Positions 8,844-18,790 are shown, counted from the first letter of the stretch. The stretch: DNA of 64,000 nucleotides from Mucilaginibacter sp. KACC 22773 (GCF_028736215.1 NZ_CP117883.1:7192001-7256000), one strand, 5' to 3'. The notes: generated by a model not told the origin, from the sequence alone. Program-made: numbers and translations.

Positions 8844-8965
8844 TTGTCATCCTGAACGTAGTGAAGGATCTATTCGCGAACTTTCCGTCGGCGATGCATG
8901 TCGGTTAACAAATTTTTCACTTCGTTCAAGAAATTGTTCTTCACTCCGTTACCCATGACATATCG
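8844..8965. repeat. REP-like intergenic repeat flanking the IS110 element (left side)
   Basis: It begins GTCATCCTGAACG (8846 onward) followed by 'TAGTGAAGGATC', a word found in dispersed intergenic repeats of this group, and ends with ACCCATGACAT. The reverse complements of both ends (ATGTCATGGGT and AAGGATGAC) occur on the far side of the element near 10517-10542, suggesting that the IS landed inside or beside a palindromic repeat unit. Confidence 0.5.
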
Positions 8966-8967
8966 AA

Positions 8968-10267
8968 TTATATAGGTACTAAGTCCACATTAAATTCGAT
9001 AGCGAGCTTTTGTAAATACCTTTGCTTCTGCTCTTTAAGCATGTTATCATATGCCTCTATGCCTTTTTCTACAAAATCGCTCCCTTTAACCATTAAACGC
9101 CAATATTGAATAGCCAATTTTCTGGCAGTTGCTTTGATGGCTATCGCCGGACCTTTTCTTCCTCTTAACCGTCTGGCGAATGCTCCCCATCCAATGTATT
9201 TGCTGTTTAGCAAGCCGCACGCCATTTCCTTGAATATCTGGCCGGCGGTAGGTTTTCCTTTGCTTTTACTTTTGTTTTTCTTGCCCGAACGGTTCTGACC
9301 GGGAGATACCCCAAGCCAATTGGCAAACCGTTTTTCCGTCGACCACTGGCTTAAATCGGCTCCAATTTCTGTATATAACTGTAACCAGTTATAATCTGTA
9401 AAGCCGGGAAGCCTGGTGGCATCCCGGCCACCAAATATTTTCAGCAAATGCCCGCCAAGGTCTTTAACCTGGGGCTTATTGTGCCTGATCGGTTTTCTAT
9501 TTCCGGTATTTGTACCGGGCGGTAGTTGTTTGTCTTTATTAATCTGTTGCAAGGTGCTATCTATTTTCCGGTCACACTCCAAGATCTGGCCTTGATAAAA
9601 AAGATATGCCTTATAAGCCTGCTCCAGGGCAAAAAGCCCATGTGGCGTGTAATGGCCCTCCAAAGCCTTTAATACTTCTTCGCTCTTTTTATCTTTGATT
9701 TTTTTGTGGCAGAGAGCAAGCAGCTTATAACGGTCTCTTTCACCGGAAAGGATTGCTGTTATAAGGGCTTTTCCACTGGCCCCATGTATCTGACTTAATA
9801 CTTCCGGTAAACGGATATTCATTTCGATCAGGGCCTTTTGCATATGCTGAATATGCATCGAGGCACTCCGGAGGTGGTCTTCACGTAATCGCTGGTAACT
9901 ACGTAGCTCCTTGAGCAGCCCCTCAGAAACGTAGCAACGGTTCAGTAAACCATAACTATGTAACTGCTGGATCCACTGGCAGTCTTTCACATCTGTCTTT
10001 CTTCCCAGGCAACTGTTTGGTTTGGCGGCCGTCGACCAGCCACACATCTAACCCTGCATCTGACAGGATATCATGAAGTACATACCAGTAAACACCTGTA
10101 GCTTCCATCGCCACTGTAGTTACCCGGTTCTCCAGTAAATATTTACTAAGTGCTACCAGATCGCCGGTAAAGGTTTCAAAGCTACGGACAGGGCCGCTTT
10201 CCAGGCCAACGAAAACATGACGGGAGCCAATATCTATACCGGCTGCATGTGTACGCATTTTTTCCAT
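8968..10267 (-). pseudogene. IS110-family DEDD transposase, split by a +1 frameshift
   Basis: The N-terminal part (10267 down to about 10004) has the RuvC-like motifs 'AAGIDIGSRHVFVG' (catalytic Asp) and 'VAMEATGVYWYVLHDIL' (catalytic Glu). The C-terminal part (about 10002 down to 8968) continues in another frame with 'RKTDVKDCQWIQQLHSYGLL' (catalytic Asp pair). It also carries the Transposase_20 domain: 'LPGFTDYNWLQLYTEIG' and 'FANWLGVSPGQNRSGKKNKSKS', with the conserved Ser used in recombination. The two frames join in a GGGAAGAAAG run at about 10001-10005 on the minus strand, and skipping one A restores the family sequence PGRKTDVKD. The split falls between the second and third catalytic residues, so neither piece alone can work. 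Joined length is about 430 residues. Confidence 0.85.
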
Positions 10268-10440
10268 ATCAAGCTTGTTTTAAATAAGCTGTGCCCGAAG
10301 GAGTATAAGGAAAAACAGGCTACCCATCGGACAAATCACTGTAAACAGGATCGTACCATACCTTCAGACTCTATCTTCGGAACCATACTCAGACACAGGC
10401 ACGAAGCACTATAACTCGACCGGCCACACTGCACAGCGTT
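10268..10440 (-). ncRNA. Candidate bridge-RNA region of the IS110 element
   Basis: About 170 nt upstream of the transposase start on its own strand have no open frame and contain alternating short GC-rich segments (for example GTGCAGTGTGGCCGG and CTTCGGGCACAGC), as expected for a structured RNA. The known IS110 architecture (noncoding left end encoding a bridge RNA with target- and donor-binding loops) makes this the natural candidate. Structure and loops were not computed, so this is position-based inference. Confidence 0.45.
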
Positions 10441-10621
10441 AACAAAAGTATGTCATTTCACCTTCAGAATTTCGCGAAATTTTAACACTCAGAATGACAA
10501 AGGGGTTATTTATAACATGTCATGGGTGGGTACGAAGGATGACAGGAAAATTGGATATTTTATGAGGGCAGCTTGGTTAGAGTAGTTTTTCACCTCAACG
10601 CAATTTACACAGCTAAATAGC
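10441..10621. repeat. REP-like intergenic repeat flanking the IS110 element (right side)
   Basis: Contains TTCAGAATTTCGCGAAATTT (an inverted repeat around TTTCGCGAAA), ATGTCATGGGT and AAGGATGAC. These are reverse complements of words on the left side of the element. No gene is seen. Confidence 0.45.
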
Positions 10622-12082
10622 CTACCGCCACCCTCCACCTACCGCCTGGTACAAATTCACCGAGCTTAGAAATATATTTCGCTTAATGTTGGTTAGTTCC
10701 AGTTCGGCATCCAGTACACTGCGTTGGGCTGTAATAATCTCCAGGTAATTGGCGCGGCCAACCAGGTAAAGATCATTGGCTACCGATAGGGCGTTATTGA
10801 GCGCTTGCAACTCCCGTTGTTTAAATTCAAAGGCCTGTTTGTAATTGCTGATGCCACTCAGGTTATTATTAACCTCCTGGAAACCCGATAGGATAGTTTT
10901 CTGGTAATTATAAACCGCTATCTTTTCTTCGGCGATGGTACGTTCATATTCCGCCTTTATGCCCTTGCGGTTGAATACAGGCGCTGTAAGCCCGCCAATC
11001 AACCCATAGGTAAACGAGCCGGGGTTAAATAGCAAACCCGCGTTAAAGCTGTTATAGCCCGCGTATGGCGTTAAGGTAAGTGTAGGGAAAAAGCTGGCCC
11101 TGGCCGTTTTAATATCGGCATTCATGGCCGTTAGTTCCAGCTCGGCAGCGCGGATATCAGGACGGTTAAGTAATAACTGTGACGGCACGCCCGCTCCAAT
11201 AATTACCGGCAAGGCGATTTTCATGATAGACGTATCCCTTGTGATTTTTCCTTTAAAACTACCCGATAAAAAATTGAGCTGGTTTTCGGTTTCGGTTATT
11301 TGCTGCAGGGTTGTGTATTGCAGGCCTTTGGTCCGCGCCAATTGGGCCTCAAATTGTTGTACGGCAAGCTCGGTAGCCCGGCCGCCCAGTTTTTGAATTT
11401 TTACTATTTCCAGCGCGTTATCCTGCAGTGCTATGTTTTTTTTGATGATAGCCAACTCTGCATCGAGCGCAAGCAACTGGTAATACAGCCCGGCTATTTG
11501 TGCCGTAAGCTGGGTTGTAATTAGCCGATACCCGCTTTGGCTGGCCAGGAAACGGGCAAAGGCAGCCTTTTTTTGGTTACCTAATTTACCCCACAGGTCA
11601 ACTTCCCAGGAGCTTTGAAAGCCCAGGAAATAATTGGGCGTTGGGTTGGGGATGTGCTGGTTGCCGTTAATGTTTTGCGAAAAATTGGTATCGTAATTAC
11701 CCACGCCGTTCTGTGTATAATCACCATATTTTTCCAGCCCGACATTGGCTGCGATGTTAACTGTTGGCAATAATTTCGACGCGCTAAACCTGAGGTTGGC
11801 GCGCGACGCTTCTACCCGCTGCAACGCTGTAAGGATATCCGGGCTGGCTTTTAGCGCGGTATCAATAAGGCTGATGAGTTTTTGATCGGTAAAAAACTGG
11901 TTGATGGGTAAGGCGGCTATGGTTGTAGTATCATTGCTGCTGCCAAAGGTTCCGGGTAAATTAGCGGCCGCATCTGAACCTGTAACTGGCTTATACGTTT
12001 TGCAGCCTGCCGTTAAAATCAATAAAAACGCGGTATTCAGGATATATAAATTTGCTTTTTTTAGCATCGGTAGCTTTTTCAT
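10622..12082 (-). CDS. Efflux system outer-membrane lipoprotein (NodT/TolC-like)
   Basis: A 486-residue outer-membrane factor. A lipoprotein signal ends at Cys27 (L-T-A-G-C), and two OEP domains follow with the usual coiled-coil helices ('PDILTALQRVEASRANLRFSASKLLPTVNI', 'LLLNRPDIRAAELELTAMNADIKTARASFFPTLTL'). It forms the exit duct of the RND pump encoded directly upstream. Its ATG overlaps the stop of the pump gene by one base (TAATG), so translation is probably coupled. It is the last gene of the three-gene operon. No terminator with a clear T-run was found between it and the IS110 flank. Confidence 0.95.
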   Translation of the reverse strand: MKKLPMLKKANLYILNTAFLLILTAGCKTYKPVTGSDAAANLPGTFGSSNDTTTIAALPINQFFTDQKLISLIDTALKASPDILTALQRVEASRANLRFSASKLLPTVNIAANVGLEKYGDYTQNGVGNYDTNFSQNINGNQHIPNPTPNYFLGFQSSWEVDLWGKLGNQKKAAFARFLASQSGYRLITTQLTAQIAGLYYQLLALDAELAIIKKNIALQDNALEIVKIQKLGGRATELAVQQFEAQLARTKGLQYTTLQQITETENQLNFLSGSFKGKITRDTSIMKIALPVIIGAGVPSQLLLNRPDIRAAELELTAMNADIKTARASFFPTLTLTPYAGYNSFNAGLLFNPGSFTYGLIGGLTAPVFNRKGIKAEYERTIAEEKIAVYNYQKTILSGFQEVNNNLSGISNYKQAFEFKQRELQALNNALSVANDLYLVGRANYLEIITAQRSVLDAELELTNIKRNIFLSSVNLYQAVGGGWR

Positions 12083-15000
12083 TAGTTAACAATTTCCATT
12101 TCATGGCGCATTTCGGTAAGCGGCTCTTCGGGCGTTTTATGTTTACGCGCTGCTAATCCGGCAAATATTACATACAGGCCGGGTATTAATATTACACCGA
12201 AGAGGGTGCCCATCAGCATTCCTCCTGCCGCCGCAGTACCTATCGACCGGTTGCCCATTGCCCCTGCGCCATCGGCAATACATAATGGAATTAAGCCGGC
12301 AATAAATGCCAGCGACGTCATCAGGATGGGCCGTAAGCGGGATACTGCGCCTTCAATAGCGGCTTTAACTATCGGTAGTCCCTCTTTTTGCCGCTGGATG
12401 GCAAATTCTACTATCAGGATGGCGTTTTTACCCAGCAAGCCTATCAGCATTACCAGGGCTACCTGGGCGTAGATATTGTTTTCTAATCCGCATATCTTTA
12501 AAAAGAAAAACGCTCCGAAAATACCTGTAGGTAATGATAAGATAACCGGCAGCGGCAGCAAAAAACTTTCGTACTGCGCGGCCAGCAACAGGTAAACAAA
12601 TATTAAGCAGATGATAAAAATGTAAATAGCCTGGTTGCCCGATAAGATCTGTTCCCTCGTCATCCCCGACCATTCAAAGGTATAGCCTTTGGGTAGCTTT
12701 TGTTTGGCTATGCGTTCAATAGCGGCATTAGCATCGCCGCTGCTGAAACCTTTAGCCGCATCGCCGGTAACCATGGCCGATGTATACATGTTGTAGCGGG
12801 TAAGCTGCTCGGGGCCGAAAACTTTTTCCATTTTAATAAAAGTTGAAAAAGGCACCATTTCGCCCTTGTCGTTTTTAACCTGCAGGTTTAAAACGTCCTC
12901 GGGCCGGGCGCGGTACTCGGGCGCGGCCTGCACCATCACTTTATACATTTGCCCGAAGCGGATAAAGTTGGACGCGTAAAAGCTACCCATTAAGGTTTGC
13001 AGGGTGGACATTGCTTTATCAACCGTAATTCCCTTTTGAGCCGCTGTTTGCTGATCCACAGAGATCATGTACTGCGGAAAGTTGGGATCGAAACTGGTAA
13101 ACGCGCCCGAAATTTCGGGCGATGCATTTAGCGCATCTACAAAATCCTTGGTTACTTTGGCGGCTTTTTGCAGATCGCCCTGGCCGGAACGGTCAAGCAC
13201 CCTGATCTCGAAACCGCTGGAGTTACCAAAGCCCGGAACCGTTGGCGGCGGAAAATACTGGATTGATGCATCGCCTATGTTTTTGGTTTTTGCTGTCAGC
13301 GTGGCAATAATATCTTCTAACGATTCCTTGCGCTCATCCCATGGTTTCAGATTAATCATGGCCATGCCGTAGGATGCACCCGCAATTTCGTTTACCAAGC
13401 TATACCCCGATAAAGTGGATACCGACTCAATTGCCTTGATGCTTTTGGTTTTACTTGCTATCTCTTTTAAAACCTGCTCGGTACGCTCAACTGTTGCGCC
13501 GGCTGGTGTGGTTACGTTTACGTAAATCATCCCCTGATCTTCGGTAGGGATAAAGCCTGTTGGTAATATAGCGCTGGTGCCCCAGGTAAGCACAAAAAAG
13601 CCCATCAGCAAGGCAATAGTTATTCCTTTGCGTGGCGACAGGAAGGTCATGAAGCCCGAGTACTTGTTTTGCAGGCCATCATAGCGTTTATTAAAGCCGG
13701 TAAAAAAGCGTTGGGTTAGGCTTTTCTTTTTAGGCACGGGGTTATGCTTTAGCATAATGGCGCAAAGTGCGGGGGTAAGTGTTAAAGCATTCACGCCTGA
13801 TATCACAATTGAGATGGCCAGCGTAAGCGAAAACTGGCGATAAAATACCCCAACCGGCCCCGACATGAACGCTACCGGCACAAATACTGCCGACATAACC
13901 AGCGTAATGGCTACAATAGCCCCGCTGATCTCTTTCATGGCCTGTATGGTGGCATCCATAGCGTTCATGTGCTCTTCGGTCATTTTTACGTGCACGGCCT
14001 CAACCACCACAATGGCGTTATCAACCACAATACCAATAGCCAGTACCAGCGCAAATAGTGTAAGCAGGTTGATGGAAAAGCCCAGCAGCTGCATAAAAAA
14101 CAACGAACCAATTAGCGCCACGGGTACAGCCAAAGCAGGTATTAATGTTGACCGGAAATCCTGCAGGAAAATGAACACTACAATAAATACCAGTACAAAA
14201 GCCTCTACCAAAGTGCGCAACACTTCGTGGATAGAAGCATCCAGAAAACGGGATACATCATAATTTACATTAAAACTCATACCGGCCGGGAACGAGCTTT
14301 TCTTAAGCTCGGCCATGCGGGTTTTAATGTTGTTGATAACATCCCGCGCGTTTGAGCCAGGGCGTTGTTTTATCATGATAGATGCTGATGGCTTACCATC
14401 GGTATTGGATACCATGCTGTAGGTAAGCGAGCCAAATTCAACATCGGCAATTTCTTTCAGTTTTAATACAGAGCCGCCTTCTTCGGCGCGGATAACAATG
14501 TTTTCATATTGCTTGGGTTCAAAAAACTTGCCCGGATAGCGCAAAACATATTGCAGCATTTGAGGCGATTTATCTGAGCTTTGCCCGGTTTTACCCGGCG
14601 CTGCTTCCACGTTTTGCGCGCGGATAGCATCAATTACATCATCGGTAGATACCTTGTAAGCCATCATCCTATCGGGCTTTAACCAAACCCGCATAGAGTA
14701 TTCTTTGGCACCCATAATTTCGGCACGGCCAACGCCGTCAATACGTTTAAGTTCCTGCAGTACGTTGATGTCGGTAAAGTTGTAGATGAATTTCTCGTCC
14801 ATGCCGGGGTCTTCGCTGATGATGTTCAGGTACATCAGCATACTGTTCACCTCTTTTTCGGTAGTTACCCCGGCTTTAATCACCTCTTCGGGCATCTCGT
14901 CAATAATAGTGGCAACACGGCCTTGTACGTTTACCGCAGCCTGGTCGGGATCGACCCCAACGTTAAAATAAATCTGTATCACCGTAAGCCCGTCGTTGCT

Positions 15001-15246
15001 GCAAACGGTGGTCATATAAGTCATGCCCGGCACACCGTTAATGGCGCGTTCAAGCGGTGTAGCCACGGCCTTAGCGCAAACCTCGGCGTTCGCACCGGTA
15101 TAGTTGGCGGTAACGGTTACCGATGGGGGCACAATATCAGGGAACTGGGTAACCGGCAAAGTAATTAATGCCAGCACGCCCAGCAGGGTAATTATTAAAG
15201 ATATCACAAGCGACAGCACCGGTCGCTTTATAAATGTTTCGAACAT
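12082..15246 (-). CDS. RND multidrug efflux transporter, HAE1 family (AcrB-like)
   Basis: A 1054-residue inner-membrane proton antiporter with the full RND duplication: 12 transmembrane helices and two large periplasmic loops. The N-terminus 'MFETFIKRPVLSLVISLIITLLGVLALITLPVTQFPDIVPP' and the TM4 motif 'LAIGIVVDNAIVVVEAV' (proton-relay Asp) are intact. Substrate cannot be read from the sequence, but the HAE1 branch exports hydrophobic and amphiphilic compounds such as drugs, dyes and detergents. It is the middle gene of the operon, with the adaptor 147 bp upstream and the outer-membrane factor overlapping its stop codon. Confidence 0.95.
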   Translation of the reverse strand: MFETFIKRPVLSLVISLIITLLGVLALITLPVTQFPDIVPPSVTVTANYTGANAEVCAKAVATPLERAINGVPGMTYMTTVCSNDGLTVIQIYFNVGVDPDQAAVNVQGRVATIIDEMPEEVIKAGVTTEKEVNSMLMYLNIISEDPGMDEKFIYNFTDINVLQELKRIDGVGRAEIMGAKEYSMRVWLKPDRMMAYKVSTDDVIDAIRAQNVEAAPGKTGQSSDKSPQMLQYVLRYPGKFFEPKQYENIVIRAEEGGSVLKLKEIADVEFGSLTYSMVSNTDGKPSASIMIKQRPGSNARDVINNIKTRMAELKKSSFPAGMSFNVNYDVSRFLDASIHEVLRTLVEAFVLVFIVVFIFLQDFRSTLIPALAVPVALIGSLFFMQLLGFSINLLTLFALVLAIGIVVDNAIVVVEAVHVKMTEEHMNAMDATIQAMKEISGAIVAITLVMSAVFVPVAFMSGPVGVFYRQFSLTLAISIVISGVNALTLTPALCAIMLKHNPVPKKKSLTQRFFTGFNKRYDGLQNKYSGFMTFLSPRKGITIALLMGFFVLTWGTSAILPTGFIPTEDQGMIYVNVTTPAGATVERTEQVLKEIASKTKSIKAIESVSTLSGYSLVNEIAGASYGMAMINLKPWDERKESLEDIIATLTAKTKNIGDASIQYFPPPTVPGFGNSSGFEIRVLDRSGQGDLQKAAKVTKDFVDALNASPEISGAFTSFDPNFPQYMISVDQQTAAQKGITVDKAMSTLQTLMGSFYASNFIRFGQMYKVMVQAAPEYRARPEDVLNLQVKNDKGEMVPFSTFIKMEKVFGPEQLTRYNMYTSAMVTGDAAKGFSSGDANAAIERIAKQKLPKGYTFEWSGMTREQILSGNQAIYIFIICLIFVYLLLAAQYESFLLPLPVILSLPTGIFGAFFFLKICGLENNIYAQVALVMLIGLLGKNAILIVEFAIQRQKEGLPIVKAAIEGAVSRLRPILMTSLAFIAGLIPLCIADGAGAMGNRSIGTAAAGGMLMGTLFGVILIPGLYVIFAGLAARKHKTPEEPLTEMRHEMEIVN

Positions 15247-15393
15247 AGCGAGTGAGGGTTTGTATACAATAAACTAAGTCTTGAGTTCTAAGTCTTAAGT
15301 TTTGAGTCAAAAAAGCCCATGGCCATAGTTTCAGGCTTAAAGCTTCGCGTATAAAACTTCAGGCCCGCTACTTAAGACTAAAGACTTGAAAAA
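15247..15393. repeat. Short-word repeats (CTTAAG/TCTTGAG) between adaptor and pump genes
   Basis: The gap holds 'taagtcttgagttctaag', 'tcttaagttttgagtc' and, near its other end, 'cttaagactaaagacttg'. The two sides are approximate inverted copies. The same style of word repeat fills several other gaps in this window. Confidence 0.5.
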
Positions 15394-16533
15394 CTACTTC
15401 ATAGCAAGCAGCGAATCCCTGCTGAGTTTTCTTGGTTTAATGATCATTCCGTCGCGTACATTCTGGGTGCCCTCCAGCAGTATTTTGTCGCCGGGCTTTA
15501 AGCCATCTTTTACGATATAGTAGTTAGAAAAACGGGTTTGCGGTACAAAAGCACGCATATGCAGCTGGTTGTTTTTATCAACTAAATAAACATAGCTTTT
15601 ATCCTGGATATCAAATACCGATTGTTGTGGCACCATAACCACGTTATCGGCCTTGGTTGATATAAATAGCTTGCCGGTGGCGCCATGCTTCAGAAGCTTT
15701 TGCGGGTTGGGAAAGCGAGCCCTGAAATTAATAGAACCGGTTTTTTGTTCAATTTCTGCTTCAACAGTTTCAATATCGCCCTCGTACGGAAAGTCGAGGC
15801 CATCGGCCAGTACCAGCCGCACCTTGTCGCTTGTTTTGCCCGGCGCGGTTTTGCGTTTACGAACGTATTGCAGGTATTCATTTTCGGGGAAACTGAAGTA
15901 CGCGTACATCGAACTGATATCAGACAAGCTGGTGAGCAGCGTGCCCTCATCAATCAAACTGCCCGATTTAAGAGGAATCCTATCCACAATGCCATCAAAC
16001 GGTGCGTGGATGTAGGTATAGGCCAGCTGGTCTTCGGCGCTTTGCACCATGGAACGGGCCTCTTCAATGGTTGCCTTATCCGCGCTAAGCTTTGATTCGG
16101 CCACGTCCAGTTCCGATTTGGAGATCACTTTTTTATCAACCAGCATTTTAACACGGTCAACCTCCAGGGCGGTCGCCTTGGCGGCGGCAACAGCATTACT
16201 TAGGGCTGCTTTGGCCTTGGTGAGGTTTACCTTAAACTCCTGGTCGTTGAGTTTAAAAAGCAGCTGGCCTTTTTGCACCGATGCGCCTTCGTCGATAAAA
16301 ATTTTTTCCAAAAAACCACGAACGCGCGAACGGATATCAATGTTTTTTAATGCCTGGATATCGGCAACATAAGGCTTTTGGATAACCGTATCACGCGTGG
16401 CTAATGTAAGTACAGGTAGTTGTAGGGTATCGGTGGCTTCGTCTTGGGTGGTTTGTGCTTTGGAGGAGCAACCCGTGACGTATATAGCTGTTATTATTGC
16501 CAGTAAGGGCAGTATTGCTTTAACTGTTTTCAT
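15394..16533 (-). CDS. RND efflux periplasmic adaptor (membrane fusion lipoprotein)
   Basis: A 379-residue AcrA/MexA-type adaptor. The lipoprotein signal ends at Cys22 (Y-V-T-G-C). It is followed by a lipoyl/barrel-sandwich half ('IRSRVRGFLEKIFIDEGASVQKGQLLFKLN'), a helical hairpin (about 85-160), the second lipoyl half ('YTYIHAPFDGIVDRIPLKSGSLIDEGTLLTSL') and a beta-barrel domain. It links the inner-membrane pump to the outer-membrane factor. The frame continues upstream to an ATG at 16569, but the ATG at 16533 directly precedes a normal lipoprotein signal and is preferred. First gene of the operon. Confidence 0.93.
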   Translation of the reverse strand: MKTVKAILPLLAIITAIYVTGCSSKAQTTQDEATDTLQLPVLTLATRDTVIQKPYVADIQALKNIDIRSRVRGFLEKIFIDEGASVQKGQLLFKLNDQEFKVNLTKAKAALSNAVAAAKATALEVDRVKMLVDKKVISKSELDVAESKLSADKATIEEARSMVQSAEDQLAYTYIHAPFDGIVDRIPLKSGSLIDEGTLLTSLSDISSMYAYFSFPENEYLQYVRKRKTAPGKTSDKVRLVLADGLDFPYEGDIETVEAEIEQKTGSINFRARFPNPQKLLKHGATGKLFISTKADNVVMVPQQSVFDIQDKSYVYLVDKNNQLHMRAFVPQTRFSNYYIVKDGLKPGDKILLEGTQNVRDGMIIKPRKLSRDSLLAMK

Positions 16534-16649
16534 TTTTCTGATAGCGTTAAGCATAGTGGTAACGTTCACGTACCAAAATGGCTATGTTATTAATTCTTTT
16601 AAATAGAGGTTATCATGCACCGCGGTGGGGCATTGCATCAGAAAAAAGA

Positions 16650-17048
16650 TCAGAAGGGACTTAGCCGGAACAGGAAGCTATAATATGCCGGAAGAAAGGC
16701 TTCCCTGACAATGTTTTGCTTGGGTTCCTGCTTTATAAAGTTTGTAATTATGCCGGGCAACGATTGATTGGCCGGCTGCAAAATTGCCGAATTGTTTGTA
16801 CGGACATGGACAAACCTTACGTAAACACCGGCATGGTTACCCGGGTTGTTGCCCGATTCGGGCGAGTCGTCGCTTAGTTCCTGTTGTTGGGCAATGTTAA
16901 TGAGGTTGTGGTGCAGCCTGGAGATATCGTCGGCTGTTGAACCCCAGCGGTTATAATGTTTTAAAATTGTATCCGCATTGGCAGCCGCAGCTATAGAAAG
17001 CTGGAAAAAAAATAATACAAAGAATATTTTTTTTGTGAGTGCCATCAT
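16650..17048 (-). CDS. Small secreted protein of unknown function
   Basis: A 132-residue protein with a clear signal peptide ('KIFFVLFFFQLSIAAAANA', cleavage about residue 24-26). No known domain is recognised in the mature part. It contains a charged Asn/Asp-rich stretch ('LSDDSPESGNNPGNHAG') and an arginine/valine segment ('VYVRFVHVRTNN'). It stands alone, between the efflux operon (downstream on the same strand end) and the TPR gene. The start could also be the second Met codon at 17045. Confidence 0.5.
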   Translation of the reverse strand: MMALTKKIFFVLFFFQLSIAAAANADTILKHYNRWGSTADDISRLHHNLINIAQQQELSDDSPESGNNPGNHAGVYVRFVHVRTNNSAILQPANQSLPGIITNFIKQEPKQNIVREAFLPAYYSFLFRLSPF

Positions 17049-17245
17049 TGCGAATTTAGCACATAATTATTCTTTTTTCAAATGATTTTGTATTTTATTG
17101 CATGTAAAATGAATTTATTTTGAATTTTTTGGCTTGATTGTTAGCATTTTAGCTTTTTGATGACAATGAATTGTGCTTTTTACAACTATTGTACCCCAAT
17201 TCAGCCTCACTCACTATAAAACAGCCATACTATTGAGTAGCATAC

Positions 17246-18790
17246 TTACTTTGTATCGGCCATGATGGCCAGGTAATCAGCCGTTTTACGGATGTTATCA
17301 AAATCTTCGTCGTTTGCAGCAAACTTTTTGGGGTAGCCCGAGTCAATCGCTTTTTTCAGGTAGATATTAGCTTCGTCGGGTTTGTTCATAATCGAAAACA
17401 TGCAGGCAATATTGTAATAGTGAGTAAGTACATCATCAGGATTGGGCGTTTGTAATACCAATTGCTGTAAAAGACTAAGGGCCAGGTCGGTTTGGCCAAT
17501 ATAAAACTGCGAAAAAATGTAACCAACGGATGCTTTTGTGGTATCCAGCGCGATTGCCCGGTTAAAATCCTTCATAGCCAGGTCTTTATTGACAAGTCTT
17601 TTTAGGTAAACCTTGCCTCTCAAAAAATAAGACTCGCCAAAATTAGGGTCTAAAGAAATCGCTTTGGCGCATTCGTCTATCACCTTTGGATCGTCTTTTA
17701 AAATATAAAGATTAGTTGCAATATCATAATGCAGGATAGCCTGTGCTTTGTTATCATCCTTGTAATAGTCGATTGTTTTTGTATAATCTGCAATTGCCTG
17801 TTTGCATTCACCGTTTTGGGTGTAAAAGTTTGCGCGGCTCCAATATAGGTGCCCTCGTTCAGGGTCAAGGCTAATGGCGCGGGTAATGTCGGCAATTGCT
17901 TTCTCGGGTAGTCTCAGCGCTATTTCATCACCTGCCCTGTTATCATAAAGTATAGCCAGGTTCTGCTTGTCTTCCTGGTAAAATTCCATAGCTTTTGTAA
18001 AATCATTAGCCGATAACAGATAATCGCCGTTGCGTTGATAAACAAGTCCCCTGTCCCAATACGCATCGCCATTATCAGGATTTAACTTTACTGATGTATT
18101 GTAATCATTAATTGCGTCTTTATATTGCTTTAGGTTTCTTTTATTGCGTCCCCTAAACTGGTACAGATTGGAAAGCTCTTTCAGGTCTTCTTGATTGAAG
18201 TACATGGCGGTTGTATAATCATCAACAGCCTGTTGGTAATCTCCATTCTGGCCGTGTGCGGCGGCCCTGTTCCAATATGCGTCTCCGTTTTGGCTGTTAA
18301 GGGATATTGCCTTAGTGCCGTGCTCTATGGCCTGTTTATATTGCTTTATTTTTCGCTCGTTAAGTGCGATATTGTCATATAGTGTAGACAGGTTTTCGTT
18401 ATTGCCAGCGTTAAAAGGGACGGCTTTGTTATAATCGGCGATGGCTTTCTGATACTCTCCTGTGCTTCCATAGGCAATCGCCCTGTTCCAATACGCATCG
18501 CCAAAATTGGGATCGGCTAAAATTGCCGCAGTCTCATCTTTGATGGCTTCGGCATACAATTTTAAATCGTTTTCTGCTTGGGCCTTTTTATCAAGCAAGG
18601 CAACGAGCTTCTGCTTGCTTTTAGGGTTCATATTAATGGCTCTGGTGTAATTCTCCAGCGCTTTTCTATAGTCTTTACTATCATAAAGCGAATCGGCTAT
18701 TGCCTGATAGTCTGTTGTTTTCTGTGCAAAAACATCACCGGTAGCAAATGTTAAAGCCAGCAACGATAAAACAAATAGGTACTTTTTCAT
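17246..18790 (-). CDS. Exported tetratricopeptide-repeat protein
   Basis: A 514-residue protein: signal peptide (residues 1-22, ending V-F-A-Q) followed by about twelve to thirteen TPR units almost to the C-terminus. Successive units share phrases such as 'GDAYWNRA.A.G..G.YQKAI.DY', showing an internal duplication of a longer block of about 70 residues (two TPRs). TPR arrays bind other proteins and no enzyme motif is present. It stands as a single gene with AT-rich flanks; the C-terminal 'KKAIDSGYPKKFAANDEDFDNIRKTADYLAI' is a capping phrase often seen in such proteins. Partner unknown. Confidence 0.85.
   Translation of the reverse strand: MKKYLFVLSLLALTFATGDVFAQKTTDYQAIADSLYDSKDYRKALENYTRAINMNPKSKQKLVALLDKKAQAENDLKLYAEAIKDETAAILADPNFGDAYWNRAIAYGSTGEYQKAIADYNKAVPFNAGNNENLSTLYDNIALNERKIKQYKQAIEHGTKAISLNSQNGDAYWNRAAAHGQNGDYQQAVDDYTTAMYFNQEDLKELSNLYQFRGRNKRNLKQYKDAINDYNTSVKLNPDNGDAYWDRGLVYQRNGDYLLSANDFTKAMEFYQEDKQNLAILYDNRAGDEIALRLPEKAIADITRAISLDPERGHLYWSRANFYTQNGECKQAIADYTKTIDYYKDDNKAQAILHYDIATNLYILKDDPKVIDECAKAISLDPNFGESYFLRGKVYLKRLVNKDLAMKDFNRAIALDTTKASVGYIFSQFYIGQTDLALSLLQQLVLQTPNPDDVLTHYYNIACMFSIMNKPDEANIYLKKAIDSGYPKKFAANDEDFDNIRKTADYLAIMADTK

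Larger units (their letters stand above)
8955..10440 (-). mobile_element. IS110-family insertion sequence (boundaries approximate)
   Basis: One DEDD-type transposase gene with a short 3' flank and a roughly 170-nt noncoding 5' flank. There are no terminal inverted repeats and no obvious target duplication, which is normal for IS110. The 5' flank (10268-10440) is the place where members of the IS110 group encode the bridge RNA used for target choice. Exact ends cannot be fixed from one copy. The transposase carries a frameshift, so this copy is probably inactive unless the shift is programmed or a sequencing error. Confidence 0.8.

Noticed and set aside
12700..12800. Possible inactivating change at the proton-relay motif of the RND pump (Asp-Asn instead of Asp-Asp)
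   Set aside because: GIVVDNAIVV variants are common in working HAE1 pumps, so this is not evidence of loss.
12206..14263. Several plus-strand frames inside the RND pump gene
   Set aside because: Antisense shadows of a full-length, well conserved gene.
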